Shown piece by piece: positions 21,525-32,533 of a stretch of 64,000 nt of DNA (the stretch's first letter is position 1; each line of letters starts with the position of its first letter). The notes below the pieces were generated by a model. The model saw only the letters and a list, made by a program, of their open reading frames with translations, did not search any database and had not been told where the DNA came from. The position numbers and the translations under genes are program-made. Origin of the DNA: Ophiothrix spiculata (taxonomy: Eukaryota > Echinodermata > Ophiuroidea > Amphilepidida > Ophiotrichidae); the NCBI GenBank assembly GCA_000969725.1, contig JXSR01S002613.1. One strand, written 5' to 3'.

Positions 21525-24500
21525 CCTGTATGATCCCCTTCTTGTTGTAGTCTGTCTCACCACTTGAAAAAATAATAAACAAAAAGAAAATATCAGTAAC
21601 TAATAATCCATCTAATGTTGATAAGCGTCCTCCCGAATGTCCTCCCATATTGCGGCTTCAAAACTGCAATCAATTCCAACTTGCAAGTCTTCATATTTAT
21701 AAAGCATTCATCCACAGAAAACATGACCTGGAACAGTGTTTTTTACACAAATGCTTTACTCAAAATATACCTATTATTGAACTTGATGCTTTCAGTTTAA
21801 ACCTTGGTTAGAACGTTCCAAACTACACTGCTCGGGTATGTTCAAACTTGTTGGGACCAGGAACTTCAAAAGAGAAGTGCGTCAGCATAAATGTCACTCG
21901 TCTGAAGTTGTACCCCTGCACTCGAGCACTCTTTAAACCACTGATAACCTAATACAGAAATTGGAATTCTAGGGTGTCTAATTTGAAAACAGGGTGTTCA
22001 AAATAACACCTCGCCACCCACCATGATTAATTTAGGGCAATGCTGCCTACACATAGTGTTGGAAATGGTTACTTCCATCATGGGCTGTTGTGTTCCTAAT
22101 GAAGCATTTTATTCAAAACAAAGCACAGACGTTCTTGCATACATGAATGACCAAAGACTGGTCACAGATTGGCAGTTTTTGATAGTGCTGATTGACCAAT
22201 GCTGTACAAAATCTGCAGTCACAAGCAAACCAAAAGATCAATTATTAATACAAAATCCGACAGTTCCTTAACACAAAATTAGAAATAAACAATGGTGGCA
22301 CGGCCGCACGAGTGATTTAGTTTGGTAACTTGTTACTCCTATTCTCTTGATTGGTTTCAATAATCTCATATTCAACCAAAAAAATCTATTATCATCCCAA
22401 ATTTGACTGTTTCCCCAATTCAAAATTACACACACATAAACAGTGGTGGCACAAGTGGGATTGTCTTTTCAGTTAGGTAGAACATGGCTGGTGTATTATA
22501 TGCCTTCTCATTTCAAATTGGACCATACATGCCACTCTTAATGCATACATCAACAGCATGAGCGTTAACAATCAAAATCAAAGCAAGCACTGCAAATATG
22601 TTCACAAAAATTGCATCAGTACGCAAAACTTAGCGAGCGTACATGTATGCAAGAAAAACCTGTGAACGAGTGAAAAACAGCCATGAGAGAAATTGTAACT
22701 CACTATTCTTTTGATTGGTATTTGGTTTCAATAATTTCAAATTCAATCAAGCAAAACAAAAAGATCAGCTATCATCCCAAGTGTAACAGATTTCTTAATT
22801 CAAAATTAGAAATGAACAATGGTGGCACGAGCGGGATTGAGTTTGGCAAAATGGGCCCGAAACTTCTATTCTCTTGAATGATTTCAACCCTGGATTTCAA
22901 TAATTTAAATTCAATTATAGTCATCTGAAAAAACCCTTTTTATTCTGGGCTGGACCATGCATGAACAACCAATCAAATTGATCATCAAGTCATCACACAC
23001 TCAACAGAACAGACAAATCACGCTGCGTTTGAACTTTAACCTCAACGTACCAGACACATAAAAATGAAAAGGTTTTCTTCACGCGAAAAGATCAGTTACC
23101 ATCCCAAATCTTACAGTTTTCCCCCAACACAAAATTGGAAACAAACAATGGTGGCACGAGTGGGATTTAGTTTGGTAGAACAAGACTTGTGCAACTTCTC
23201 TTGATTTGTTTCAATAATTTTGAAATTCAACCAAGCAAAACAAAAAGATCAATCAATTATCACCACAAATCAGAAATTTTTCCCAATTCAAGATTAGGCC
23301 ATAACCAGTTGATCGTCCCTGCCCTCACCAATTTTTCAGAAATTCCAAAACTTTTTGTTATTTTTCTTCCTTTGCTTGATTACTTAATATCAGAAGTGGT
23401 TAAGATGTAAAAAGTCAATTCAAGTGTAATAATAATATTTATTTAATCATCATAAATCACAAACAATGAAAAACAAAATTATATATATATGACAATCAAG
23501 GAAAAGAAAAATAGACTAAGTCCAAGCACAAAATGTGTTTTCCTTTCCTTATAAACTTAGTAAGTACAAGAAATAATAATATGAGATACCCACAAATAGG
23601 CCTATGCATTAAAATAATCAAAGTAATATTAAAATACAAGCAGATAAAATTTTTGGGTATCATTATATAATTATCATATATATCATAAACCCATTTAAAA
23701 TAATTTCTCCATCTTGGGGGTAATAGGTGTAGAGAAAGGGGACGGCTTGCTAGTCTGACGACTCGCTAGTCCGAATTGTAATTTAGGCTCGCCAGTCCGA
23801 ATTATGAAAAAGGCTCGCTAGTCCGAATATCAAAAACAGCTCGCTAGTCCGAATTTTAAAATAGGCTCGCTAGTCCGAATTTTAAAAACAGCTCGCTAGT
23901 CCGAAAAGGAGAAAAAATGTGCATATTTCTATTACAATTCGGACTAGCGAGCTGTTTTCAAAATTTGGACTAGCGCGCTTATTTTAAAATTCAGACTAGC
24001 GAGCCTATTTTAAAATTCGGACTAGCGAGCCTATTTTGAAATTCGGACTACTGAACTGTTATTTAAATTCGGACTGGCGAGCTGTTTTTAACATTCGGAC
24101 TAGCGAGTTGTTTTTAAAAATCGGACTGACGAGCATATTTTCATATTCGGACTAGCGAGCCTTCGGACTAGCGAGCTGTATTTTCGGACTAGCGAGCCTT
24201 TTTCAAGGTTATTGAATAACATTTCGGACTAGCGAGCCTTCGGATTAGCGAGCTTTCGGACTACCGAGTCGTCAGACCGGCGAGCGGATCCCTAGCCTAG
24301 AGAAATGAAAATAAATAACATTGGCCTCCTTGTAATATGGCAAACATTCAGCTGTTGAAAACTAGCCACAATGAATAGTAAATTTCTGAAAAATAACAAA
24401 TAGGCCTAGCCCTAGTAATGACCTCCTAACAAACTTTTTTTTAAAGTCAGGTCGATCAACTTGCAATTATTGTTACTTGGTCAGCTTAGAAGTCTTTATA

Positions 24501-25215
24501 ACGCAAAATCAGGCTAAATTAAATAAACCTTTCTCCCAAAATTTATGCATATAGATTTAATTGACGCAAGTTGGAAGTCAAAGACAGCTCTAGGAATTAT
24601 AGCACTAAGGCCAGTTTCTTCACCAGTCTTCGCACGCAAGCGTTTGGCTGCTGCATCAAAAAAGTTTTTGGTTTTTTTACAAGTAAAATGTTCTTTTTCC
24701 CTTTCACTGAAAATCCAAGTTATTTCACAATCTACACTTCTTGATTGATATGAATCTTGAAATGTTCTCTTATGCAGTCTATACATGCGTATCTGTATTT
24801 CCCATATTTCACGTCTTAGATTTAAAATAAATATCCGGTAAAAACGGGATGTTTTTACAGGGTAAAAAAAAACCAAAGAAACTATTATATTTTTTTACTT
24901 GGCCTAAGGCTAAGGCTAAGATGCTATAACTGTCATTCTGCATTTTTGTGTGATGTCTGGTCATGGATGGAAGTATAGCAAAGTCAAAGACGGTATATTG
25001 GCAACTTTATGCAGTATAATAATAATGTTGATATTCCTTTGCTTATACAGTTTTCACAGTAAACAAGCCTGCAGACCGACCCGACCAAATCCAATCAATG
25101 CGTCTGCTAAATGTCTGGCTCTATCAATGCATGCAAATTACAACGTACACATGCATGCCATTCATAGGAAAACATAAACTTACTGTCGGACGAGAGTCAG
25201 CATAAATTTTACCAT
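21525..25215 (-). CDS. TIGAR: TIGAR, exons 1-2 (partial gene)
   Basis: TIGAR is a histidine-phosphatase-fold enzyme that hydrolyses fructose-2,6-bisphosphate and related sugar phosphates, lowering glycolytic flux. Exon 1 is 25184-25215 and exon 2 is 21525-21562, both minus strand. Joined, they read MVKFMLTLVRHGETDYNKKG and then IIQG. Human TIGAR begins [20 protein letters not shown], so the R-H-G-E catalytic signature with its phospho-accepting histidine is intact. The splice phases fit (exon 1 ends in phase 2, exon 2 in phase 1), both donors are GTAAGT-like, and the 38-nt exon 2 matches the tiny exon 2 of vertebrate TIGAR. The start at 25215 gives the same length before RHGE as in human. An in-frame ATG at 25260 would add 15 residues. 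Exons 3 onward were sought to the left and not found; they may be beyond the window or in the N gap. Confidence 0.85.
22288..23330. repeat. Degenerate long tandem repeat in TIGAR intron 1
   Basis: The phrase AACAATGGTGGCACGAG, followed by GGGATT and AGTTTGG, recurs at about 22288, 22438 (weaker), 22815 and 23144. Flanking phrases such as TCTCTTGATTGGTTTCAATA and ATCATCCCAAAT recur in the same order. This is an old, eroded tandem repeat with a unit of roughly 330-360 bp. Confidence 0.65.
23738..24292. repeat. Inverted array of 26-bp units (foldback)
   Basis: The left half carries GCTCGCTAGTCCGAA at 23787, 23813, 23839, 23865 and 23891, exactly 26 bp apart, plus a variant unit at 23761 and an end unit at 23743. 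The right half carries the complement TTCGGACTAGCGAGC in units ending at 23952, 23978, 24004, 24030, 24056, 24082, 24108, 24134 and 24160, again exactly 26 bp apart. It then runs through six more units at 16, 21 or 40 bp. The 15-bp core is conserved while the AT-rich 11-bp spacers vary. The outermost sequences are also inverted (CTGACGACTCG against CGAGTCGTCAG). It lies in TIGAR intron 1. It resembles the arms of Foldback/TU-type elements. Confidence 0.9.
24293..25183. other. TIGAR intron 1, 5' part
   Basis: No second gene is recognised. A minus-strand frame of 120 codons at 24514-24876 has no recognisable domain and is probably chance. Confidence 0.5.
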
Positions 25216-26420
25216 CGTTCCACTCGTATCTTCTGCAAGATTGGTAGCACAGCGATGCATTCGCCTCTCACCTCGAAGAAGGAAATTTTTCGCGTAATGC
25301 CACAGTGAAAGACATTGATCACAGCACATCAAAGAAAAACAAAATTAACTTTCAAGAGCCTGTCTTTTGCGAGTGTGTGGTGCCGTTTTCACGATCTACT
25401 CTGGAAGTGCCGAGACATGAAGTCAGCGTGTATCTGGTAGGGACTGGTTGACCTTTGACCTTAGAGTAAACGTCTGGTCCCGGATATGAACAGCCGCTTG
25501 AATCATAACGTCAACAATACACCGCGAGCGTGGGGAAAAAGTGCACAATCGATTGGCATTTTTGGGTGTACTGATCCGAGACGGAAATACTAAATAAGCT
25601 CGGAATGGATCAACTTGTGATGATTAGTTCCTGGGATTGCCCATCATCCTGATTATGAAATATCACTTTTTCCGTCCCGTGTAGAAATCGAGTACATTCT
25701 ACAGATTACAGTTATCGGCAACATTTCCTATACAATGCACACACAACGCTCGTAATTGATGCATGACCCCGAGATATCGTCCCGTGTTTTGGGTATAGGA
25801 TGATAACTTACCAAGATCGCTGCATCAAAACTAACCGGCCGATTTTGTCCGTACATTTACCATTTTGTTCCTGGTTTATTAAGCTTTCATGTGATTTTTT
25901 TGTGAACTCAAAAGACCAAAGGGTAAGCCTGACTAGGTACATTTTGTAACAAGACCCCGGTCAGCTCATTCGGATTTCCCACGCTATTTCAGGTGTAAAT
26001 TTCCTATGCCAAGGAGTTTTGATATACCCACTTTCATTGGCCCACCACGCTCGCATTCTTTAAGCTATCAACTTCGTACACACATGTCAATCAAGATCAT
26101 GAAATTTTCGTTCTCATGACACCATACTCAGTAGCATATGAAAATTCAATAATTCAAAGAACCTGATCGAGTCCATTGAAAAAACACGTGCAAGAAGACT
26201 GTAAGATACATCCCAAATGCCTTGTTAACCAGGTTATACTTGGACAGCGGTCACGCCTTAGGAGCATGGTACGTCATTGAGATAATAACACTTGCGTTGT
26301 TTGTCAATTAAACCTGGTCAAAGATCTCCGACTTGGTTTAGCAATGCAAGTTCTATTATGCAAACCGGGCGGTGTATAGCGTGCAGTGGGCGCAATATGA
26401 GTAGCCTACAACTTGATCGA
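25216..26420 (-). promoter_or_regulatory. Putative TIGAR 5' UTR and promoter region
   Basis: This interval lies directly upstream of the TIGAR start codon and is free of recognisable transposons. Its base composition is more balanced, with more CpG, than neighbouring DNA. It contains a perfect DR1 site (separate entry). No TATA box can be placed with confidence. Confidence 0.45.
25449..25461 (-). promoter_or_regulatory. Perfect DR1 nuclear-receptor site
   Basis: The plus strand reads TGACCTTTGACCT, which on the minus strand is AGGTCA-A-AGGTCA. This is the consensus direct repeat with one-base spacing bound by HNF4, COUP-TF and RXR heterodimers. It sits about 234 bp upstream of the TIGAR ATG. 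The match is exact; occupancy is inference. Confidence 0.55.
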
Positions 26421-26423
26421 GTA

Positions 26424-26757
26424 TACTCTTAAAATGAAAAGAGTGAACAGTCACTCTTTCTTAGAGTGATTTTTTTTTCACTCCAAAAGAGTGACATTTC
26501 ACTCTTTTCGAACGGGGTTTCACTCTTAAATGTCTTTTGAAAAGAGCGGTGTCAGTGACCAATCTTTTAAAAGAGTGGCAATTTTCACTCCCTCTAGAGT
26601 GAATTATAACTCTATAAGAGTGATATTTCACTCTTTAAGAGTGAAACCCCGTTCGATTTCACTCGAAAAGAGTGAAATATGATCACTCTTTTGGAGTGAA
26701 AACAAAAACACTCTAAGAAAGAGTGACCGCTCACTCTTTTCTTTTAAGAGTGTAGGT
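26424..26757. mobile_element. Foldback element built of AAGAGTG motifs
   Basis: About 330 bp consist largely of AAGAGTG and its complement CACTCTT in alternating orientation. The two halves are inverted relative to each other: CACTCTTTCTTAGAGTG on the left, CACTCTAAGAAAGAGTG on the right, and a GAACGGGGTTTCACTCTT phrase mirrored internally. No reading frame is present. It appears inserted in or beside another hairpin element at 26765. Confidence 0.75.
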
Positions 26758-26764
26758 CCTACAT

Positions 26765-26937
26765 ACAATTCTAGTACAAGATCGGAATGTGCACATTTGG
26801 AACATCATTCGAGTACACTTTTAGTACAATTCTAGTACAAATTGTTTATTCAAAAAATACAAACAATTTGTACTAGAAATGTACTTAAAGTGTACTCGAA
26901 TGATCATGTGCACATTCCAATCCTGTACTAGAATTGT
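26765..26937. mobile_element. Hairpin element of GTAC-type repeats, copy 1
   Basis: The arms contain ACAATTCTAGTAC, GGAATGTGCACATT and CATTCGAGTACACTTT, all mirrored in the right arm, closing on a short loop. AGTAC/GTACT words recur within each arm. A relative lies at 57804-57990, and both are followed by a TCCAGGG phrase. Confidence 0.7.
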
Positions 26938-27145
26938 GCTCGATTTTCTCCAGGGCCCGCACATGAACATTTTTTTTTTGTTCATCTGCTACCGTCTTAT
27001 TTTAGAATTTTTATTGCAACCCCCTAATATTTTGGAACGGAACCCCCGGAACTTGGTTTGGCTAGTATCCTCCCCTATGCTATCCAACAATCCCATGCAA
27101 TTTATTTTGTACCATAACTTTTTAACAAAGTGCTTAAAGTTAATA

Positions 27146-27571
27146 AAAGTATACATTTCCAGAAAGGAATTTTCACAAGGAACATGATGGTGATGTTGAT
27201 TTTTGACCAAAAATCACATTTTTTGAGAAAATCACGAAAAACACACTTTTTGGCCATTTGGGCTTCCAACCAAGCTAGAAATAACATTTTTTTTTAAATG
27301 ACCTAGGAATGGGAATTTTAATTTTAAACACCCACTCGCATGTTGCGTCTTTTTAACTTTTTAGGATTTTGGCCAATTTTTTGATTTTCATGCCAAATAA
27401 GGTCAAAAATTCACTTTTTTCCATTTTTGGTCATTTTTTTAAAAAAATGTTATTTTTACCTTGGTTGGAAGCCAAAATGGCCAAAAAATGTGTTTTTCGT
27501 GATTTTTGGTCAAAAATCAACATCACCATCATGTTCCTTGTGAAAATTCCTTTCTGGAAATGTATACTTTA
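27146..27571. mobile_element. Foldback element, about 425 bp
   Basis: The arms begin AAAGTATACATTTCCAGAAA and end with its complement. They match inward through AACATGATGGTGATGTTGAT and TTCCAACCAAG for about 150 bp each. The middle is AT-rich and noncoding. Confidence 0.75.
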
Positions 27572-27695
27572 TATTGAGTGAGGTGCTTACACCCCTTAAA
27601 CCCCATTAACCACCGTGCCTTACTAATACTAGGCTTGCCCGTCCATAATAGGCCTATACCTGATAATGATATTGACAAGTTTAACAAATTGTTAA

Positions 27696-27937
27696 AGGTG
27701 TAGGTTCCGAACACATTCTCATCACCCAGGGCTCAACCGGAAGTAGTATATATTTTTATGCAAAATGAAAGCCCATAGTTTTCTTATTATGAATCCAAAA
27801 TTTCACTTGCAAATTTTTTATAGTTTCGGAGATATAGCACAAAATGTTAAGTTAATTGGTATACCTCTTTTCATTTCTTTTGTATTTACATAACAGCAAA
27901 GTGTATTATACACATCCTAATATAGGAACCTACACCT
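27696..27937. mobile_element. TTAA-flanked MITE family T2
   Basis: The termini AGGTGTAGGTTCC and their complement are flanked by TTAA (27692-27695 and 27938-27941). The organisation matches T1 (16249), T3 (42386) and T4 (60736). Confidence 0.7.
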
Positions 27938-28903
27938 TTAACAAAACAAATTTATATGATTGATTAAAGTTAGGCCGTAAAGATAGCCCAAATCAAAACG
28001 TTTTGGAATAGGCCCTACTAGTTTTGCGGTTTTCATGGTCCCGGCAAGTTAAAAAGGTCGTAAGTAAACAAAGCTTACTACTACTAGTTCATTGAATTGG
28101 AAATTTAAATTAAATTTGTCCCCTTGACTGACAGCTGAGTACATTTAAATATCGGACAAGAGTCATAATTTGTGATAATGGGAAGCCGAAATCGACCATA
28201 TTCAAGTTCAATGCCATTTGATTTACTCGTAAAAACATGTGAGACTGCAAAAACTGTATTATCTGATAAAAATAAGCCCAGGTATATCAAGAAAAATCAA
28301 GTTTTATCTATCTAAAAAAAGGATGTGAAATAATTAGCAATAAATTTCACCACTTCTCGGATTACAACATTGAGCGACCGAAAACGCCCGGCGGTTCAAG
28401 CTCAATTTCAAAATATGCGGATGATATGTGACCATCCACCACAGATTCCAGTAAAGTTGGCCCATGGTTAATTGCAGATTCAAACATTTTGAGCACACCT
28501 CCAGAGTTTAAATTTAAAATGACTATAATTGTGATTATTTATTAGAATGATATAATACCAAGAAAATATCTATTAAATTTTCATTTCACTGTATTTTGTC
28601 AGAATATTAACCCTCGTCCACCTAAAAGGGGTGAGGTGGGGGTAAAAAACCCTAACGGATTGTCGCCGACTGTCCAAAAACGCAAAACAACGATGACCCC
28701 GGGCATCCAAGTTGAAGTTGAATTGTTTTGCCAGGGGGCTGAATTGAATTTGCATATTTTTTTATTTTTCGCTAATTTCCATATAGGATTACATATGATT
28801 TCACGAATATAGGCCCTATTTACAAAAAAAATCCCTCCATCTCAAAAATCCTTAAAAAAATAATGCATAAACGTTTTTCTTATTTCATTAATAAATATAA
28901 TAT

Positions 28904-29238
28904 TTTTAATTCCCATCAATATGGCTTTAAATCCAGCTATATGGCCATTAATTATCGCTATTGCAAAGTCACCAGCGACTTAGATATGGCTGGATCTGGA
29001 TCTGGATCTGGATTTTTTTACTCCAATAAAGCAGCAAAACTGCATCGCACTAGAGTTCTGGTGATGACCAGACCTTTTAGTTGTTATTGACTGGGTTGTG
29101 AACCCAGTCATAACAACTAAAAGGTCTAGTCATCACCAACTCTAGTGCGATGCAGTTTTTAATTCCCATCAATATGGCTTTAAATCCAGCTATATGGCCA
29201 TTAATTATCTCTATTGCAAAGTCACCAGCGATTTAGAT
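28904..29238 (+). repeat. 82-bp direct repeats flanking a hairpin
   Basis: The LINE segment 28904-28985 is repeated at 29157-29238 with about two differences. Between them lie a (GGATCT)n tract at 28988-29012 and a 124-bp palindrome (29036-29159) with arms AAAACTGCATCGCACTAGAG and complement. The hairpin probably inserted in the LINE, followed by or together with a local duplication. Confidence 0.8.
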
Positions 29239-29786
29239 GACAAACTGCACACTGTTGGTGGTGTTTCCTTGATTTAAGCAAGATATTTGATACTCTTCTC
29301 AACAAATTAGACACGTATACGGTGTCAGAGGCCTTGTTAATACATGACTCAAGAGTTATTTCCCTGATAGAAAGCAGCTTATCTATGATCAACATGTCTC
29401 AGAAGAACTAACAATTAAGGCTTGTGCAATTATGGGGACCCCAGGGTTCAATCTTAGGTCCTCTTTTATTTTTACTTTACATTAACGACTTCCCACTTGC
29501 GGCCAATGATTATTATTTTTTCAGAGTACGGTATACTAGATTATACTAATATGATAATCCTATAAAACATAATGAATAAAGAATTAAAAAATTATCTCAA
29601 ATTGGTTCAGAACTCAATAAACTTTAACTAAATATTGATAAAACTAACTATATGATTTTGAAATAAACATAGCATTTCAACCTTGCAATAAAAATTGATA
29701 ATCATCCAGTATGATGAAGTTTTTTTGGAATTCTAATTGATTTGTAATCTCTCTTACCCACACTTCACACAACACGAATTTTTTTA

Positions 29787-29888
29787 AAATATATATAATG
29801 GTATCATCAGGAAAATTATAAAATATATATAATGGTATCATCAGGAAAATTATAAAATATATATAATGGTATCATCAGGAAAATTAAA
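29787..29888 (+). repeat. 34-bp tandem repeat, three copies
   Basis: Three head-to-tail copies of a 34-bp unit containing ATGGTATCATCAGGAAAATT, with its TGG at 29799, 29833 and 29867. The copies are identical, so the expansion is recent. It lies within LINE-derived sequence. Confidence 0.85.
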
Positions 29889-30717
29889 CCATATTTCTTT
29901 ACAAAAGTTCTCTCCTCACTTTAGGCTATATAATATCCTTTGACCTCATGTAAAAGAAAATTATTATATAGAACATGTACAACTAACTCTATGTGGCTAG
30001 AGCATGACAACACCTTATCATACTCAACTAAAAATCTTAAAGATCCCATATTGTAAACTTTGTTGCATCTGCTCTTTTCAGAGATGATTGTATAGAAAAA
30101 ATGGTAATTTTTCCCATTAAAATAGCTGTAATTTCAAAACTACAAATTCAATCAAGCTGTAGAACCTATTTTTGAAAAGGTATTTCTTTCTTCTTTCTAG
30201 TCATGCATAGTTTGAATTTGTCTGATTTGTAGTTTTTGGGCGAATTTTACTTTTATGTCTTTTACCTCTCTACACAAAATATGCAAAAAAGTCAATTTTG
30301 GGGCCAATTTTGACCCAAAAAAGGCTCCGTATGACTTCTCAGAGGCTGGATTAGATTCGTACAACGCAAATTTATTTTAACTACATCTATCTTAACACTT
30401 CCATAAAAGTTACTTTCAAGTTGGTTATATAGTTTCTGCGCGAATTTGACATGATTATATGGCAGTGAAATTTAGTGTTTTTATCTGCCAAAATCCAAGA
30501 TGGCTGCTAATATTGGGTATCATAAAGCTTTAGTTTAAAGCTAATATAACACTTTAAGTTAAAAATGATTTTTAGTGTACTTCTCATCTAAATGCAACAA
30601 TTAACCCAAAACTTTACAATATCTTACGATTCATATGTTTCATCATCATCATCAACTGCTCCAAAATCCAAGCTAACATCCATCATTATAACACCATGTA
30701 AGCCCTGACCTTTTCCC

Positions 30718-31016
30718 GGGGGGGGGGGGGTACTTAGTACAAAAGTGATTACGGGGATGTGCCGCAAGTTTGGGTAGCAAAATCAGGCTGTCTGGTATTT
30801 CAATGGGTCCTTTTTCTTTGCAAAATGTGGTATTTTGATGGGTCTGTTTTCCAAAATTTTGGATTTTTTTCTAAATTTCAAAAACAACTTGACTCAACAT
30901 TTTGGGAATTTGGTATATGGATGGGTCCCTTTTTCTTAAATATTGGTATATACATGGATGGTACTTCAAATTTCCCAGCGGCACACCCCTACCAAAACCA
31001 AAATTGAGTACCCCCC
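30718..31016. mobile_element. MITE with GGGGGGTAC ends
   Basis: A G run followed by TACTTAGTAC on the left and TTGAGTACCCCCC on the right form imperfect inverted ends. The interior repeats ATGGGTCC and GGTAT phrases three times. The family is not identified. Confidence 0.45.
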
Positions 31017-32147
31017 AATATGAATATTGATTCAACCAAATCCATCCTTGCTTCAAATACAATCAAAACCCAGGGCCCATCAAAAATATGGAACTCAAAT
31101 AATCCCAAAATTAAAACTTGTCGTTCGCTCAGTAGTACTCATTCAAAAAGAATATTACATGCCAATATGATTCTAAAACTTTCAAACACCAGATAAATCC
31201 GATCTCTTTTTTGATGTTTTGCACCCTCGTTTTTTCCCTCCACTTTCAATTTACAACCAGTCTTTAATTTTAGTATTTCTTTAGTTTTCTATTCCCGTGT
31301 TTATTTTTTGATATTTCTAATTGCATGGTTTACTTAATTTGCACTATTGTTATGATATAGGCCTAGATACTACTTTCCATCCACAATTGTATCTTTCTGA
31401 GTAAGTGTCTTCAGCCACACGCCTCGTTTTTTTGAAGGCATGCAGTCATGTCTCACAGCTACAGATGAGCTCAGATGTAAAGTTTATTCTTTATTCAAAA
31501 TGTTTTAGTAGTTATAAGCTGTCATATGCTGTTATTATATTTGTAGGTCTATATGTTGAGAGCGAGGTTTGGAGCCGGGAAGATAAACTAAACAGAAACT
31601 GAAACTGAAACTCAAATTTCTAGCGTTTTCTGAATTTCCCAAGGAATATTTTTGGACTTTCCTAGGGACTAGCCTAGATTCCACTTAGAATTATAAACTT
31701 ATGGAAATGCTTTAAATAAAGCTGAAAATTGTAGTCAAATCCAAAAAGTACATAAATGTACACAGAAATGCAGAATGGCTCAAATTGACAGCAAATTGAT
31801 TTGCAATATATCTATATGTGATGGTGGTGTGACTATCCAGTGTTTTCTAAATCCTAAATTTGTACCTCAGTCTAGATTTACCAGATAAAAGATCAAATGA
31901 AGCTCTTGGAGATAAGTTAAATATCAAAAGAGAAACAATTTTATCAAAAATAATTTTGTTTACTCATCACAGGTGTAGAAACAAGATCTTTTTAAGATTT
32001 GAAACTAGAAACACTTTTTCAACCATTTTTTGATACACAAATTCAGTGGAAACTACTGGCAGGATATGTTAGTATAATCATGTAGGCCTACTATCGATAC
32101 ATGTGAAAAAATATATAGTCAGAAAATCAGCGGACAGGATCTAGGCC
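31017..32147. other. Unassigned intergenic stretch
   Basis: No exon or bounded element is recognised. Confidence 0.35.
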
Positions 32148-32533
32148 AGTCCCTTTAACCCCCGGGGTTAACCCCCCCGGGGAGGGGGGGGGGGCACCCA
32201 ACTTTGGTATTGTTAGGGTGTGCGGCCTCAATATCAGAAACCCTAGTCTATAGAGAACGGAAGATTGACTCTGAAAAGCGGGTCTAGAGAACTGAAGGGA
32301 TCAAAAAATGACCCTTCAGAAATATTCGAAATTTTGCTTCAAACTTTATCTTGGGAAGTAAATTTCAAAAAATGAGGCTAGGGAACTGAAAATAAGGCTT
32401 GCGAACTAAAGGTTGGGCTTGAAATAGGGGTCTAGGGAGCGGCAGACAAGGCGTGAAAAGTGGGTCTTGAGGGTCGCACATACCCGTATCACCTTTCTAT
32501 GTCAGTGCCCTCCCCGGGGGTTAACCCTGGACT
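32148..32533. mobile_element. MITE with GTTAACCCCCGG-type ends, copy 1
   Basis: The left AACCCCCGGGGTTAACCC and the right CCCCGGGGGTTAACCC form inverted ends. The interior, with phrases such as CTTGAAATAGGGGTCTAGGG, resembles 53428-53690. Confidence 0.55.

Larger units (their letters stand above)
28860..30020 (+). mobile_element. Decayed LINE reverse transcriptase remnant
   Basis: Short in-frame pieces match the order of motifs in CR1/Jockey-type reverse transcriptases: NSHQYGFKSS near 28910, DKLHTVGGV near 29240, a KAFDTL-like region near 29290, a PQGSILGPLLF-like region near 29450 with an LYINDFP-type sequence, then NGIIRK near 29870. Several stops and frameshifts interrupt it, so it is a dead copy. 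An 82-bp duplication with a hairpin between (28904-29238) and a 34-bp triplication (29787-29888) disrupt it further. Confidence 0.65.

Noticed and set aside
23738-24292. CRISPR-like regular repeat array
   Set aside because: Repeats occur in both orientations, spacers are short AT-rich variants of one another, there are no cas genes, and the surrounding genes are eukaryotic and spliced.
24514-24876. 120-codon minus-strand frame in TIGAR intron 1
   Set aside because: No domain; it lies inside an intron on the same strand as TIGAR and does not extend the histidine-phosphatase fold.
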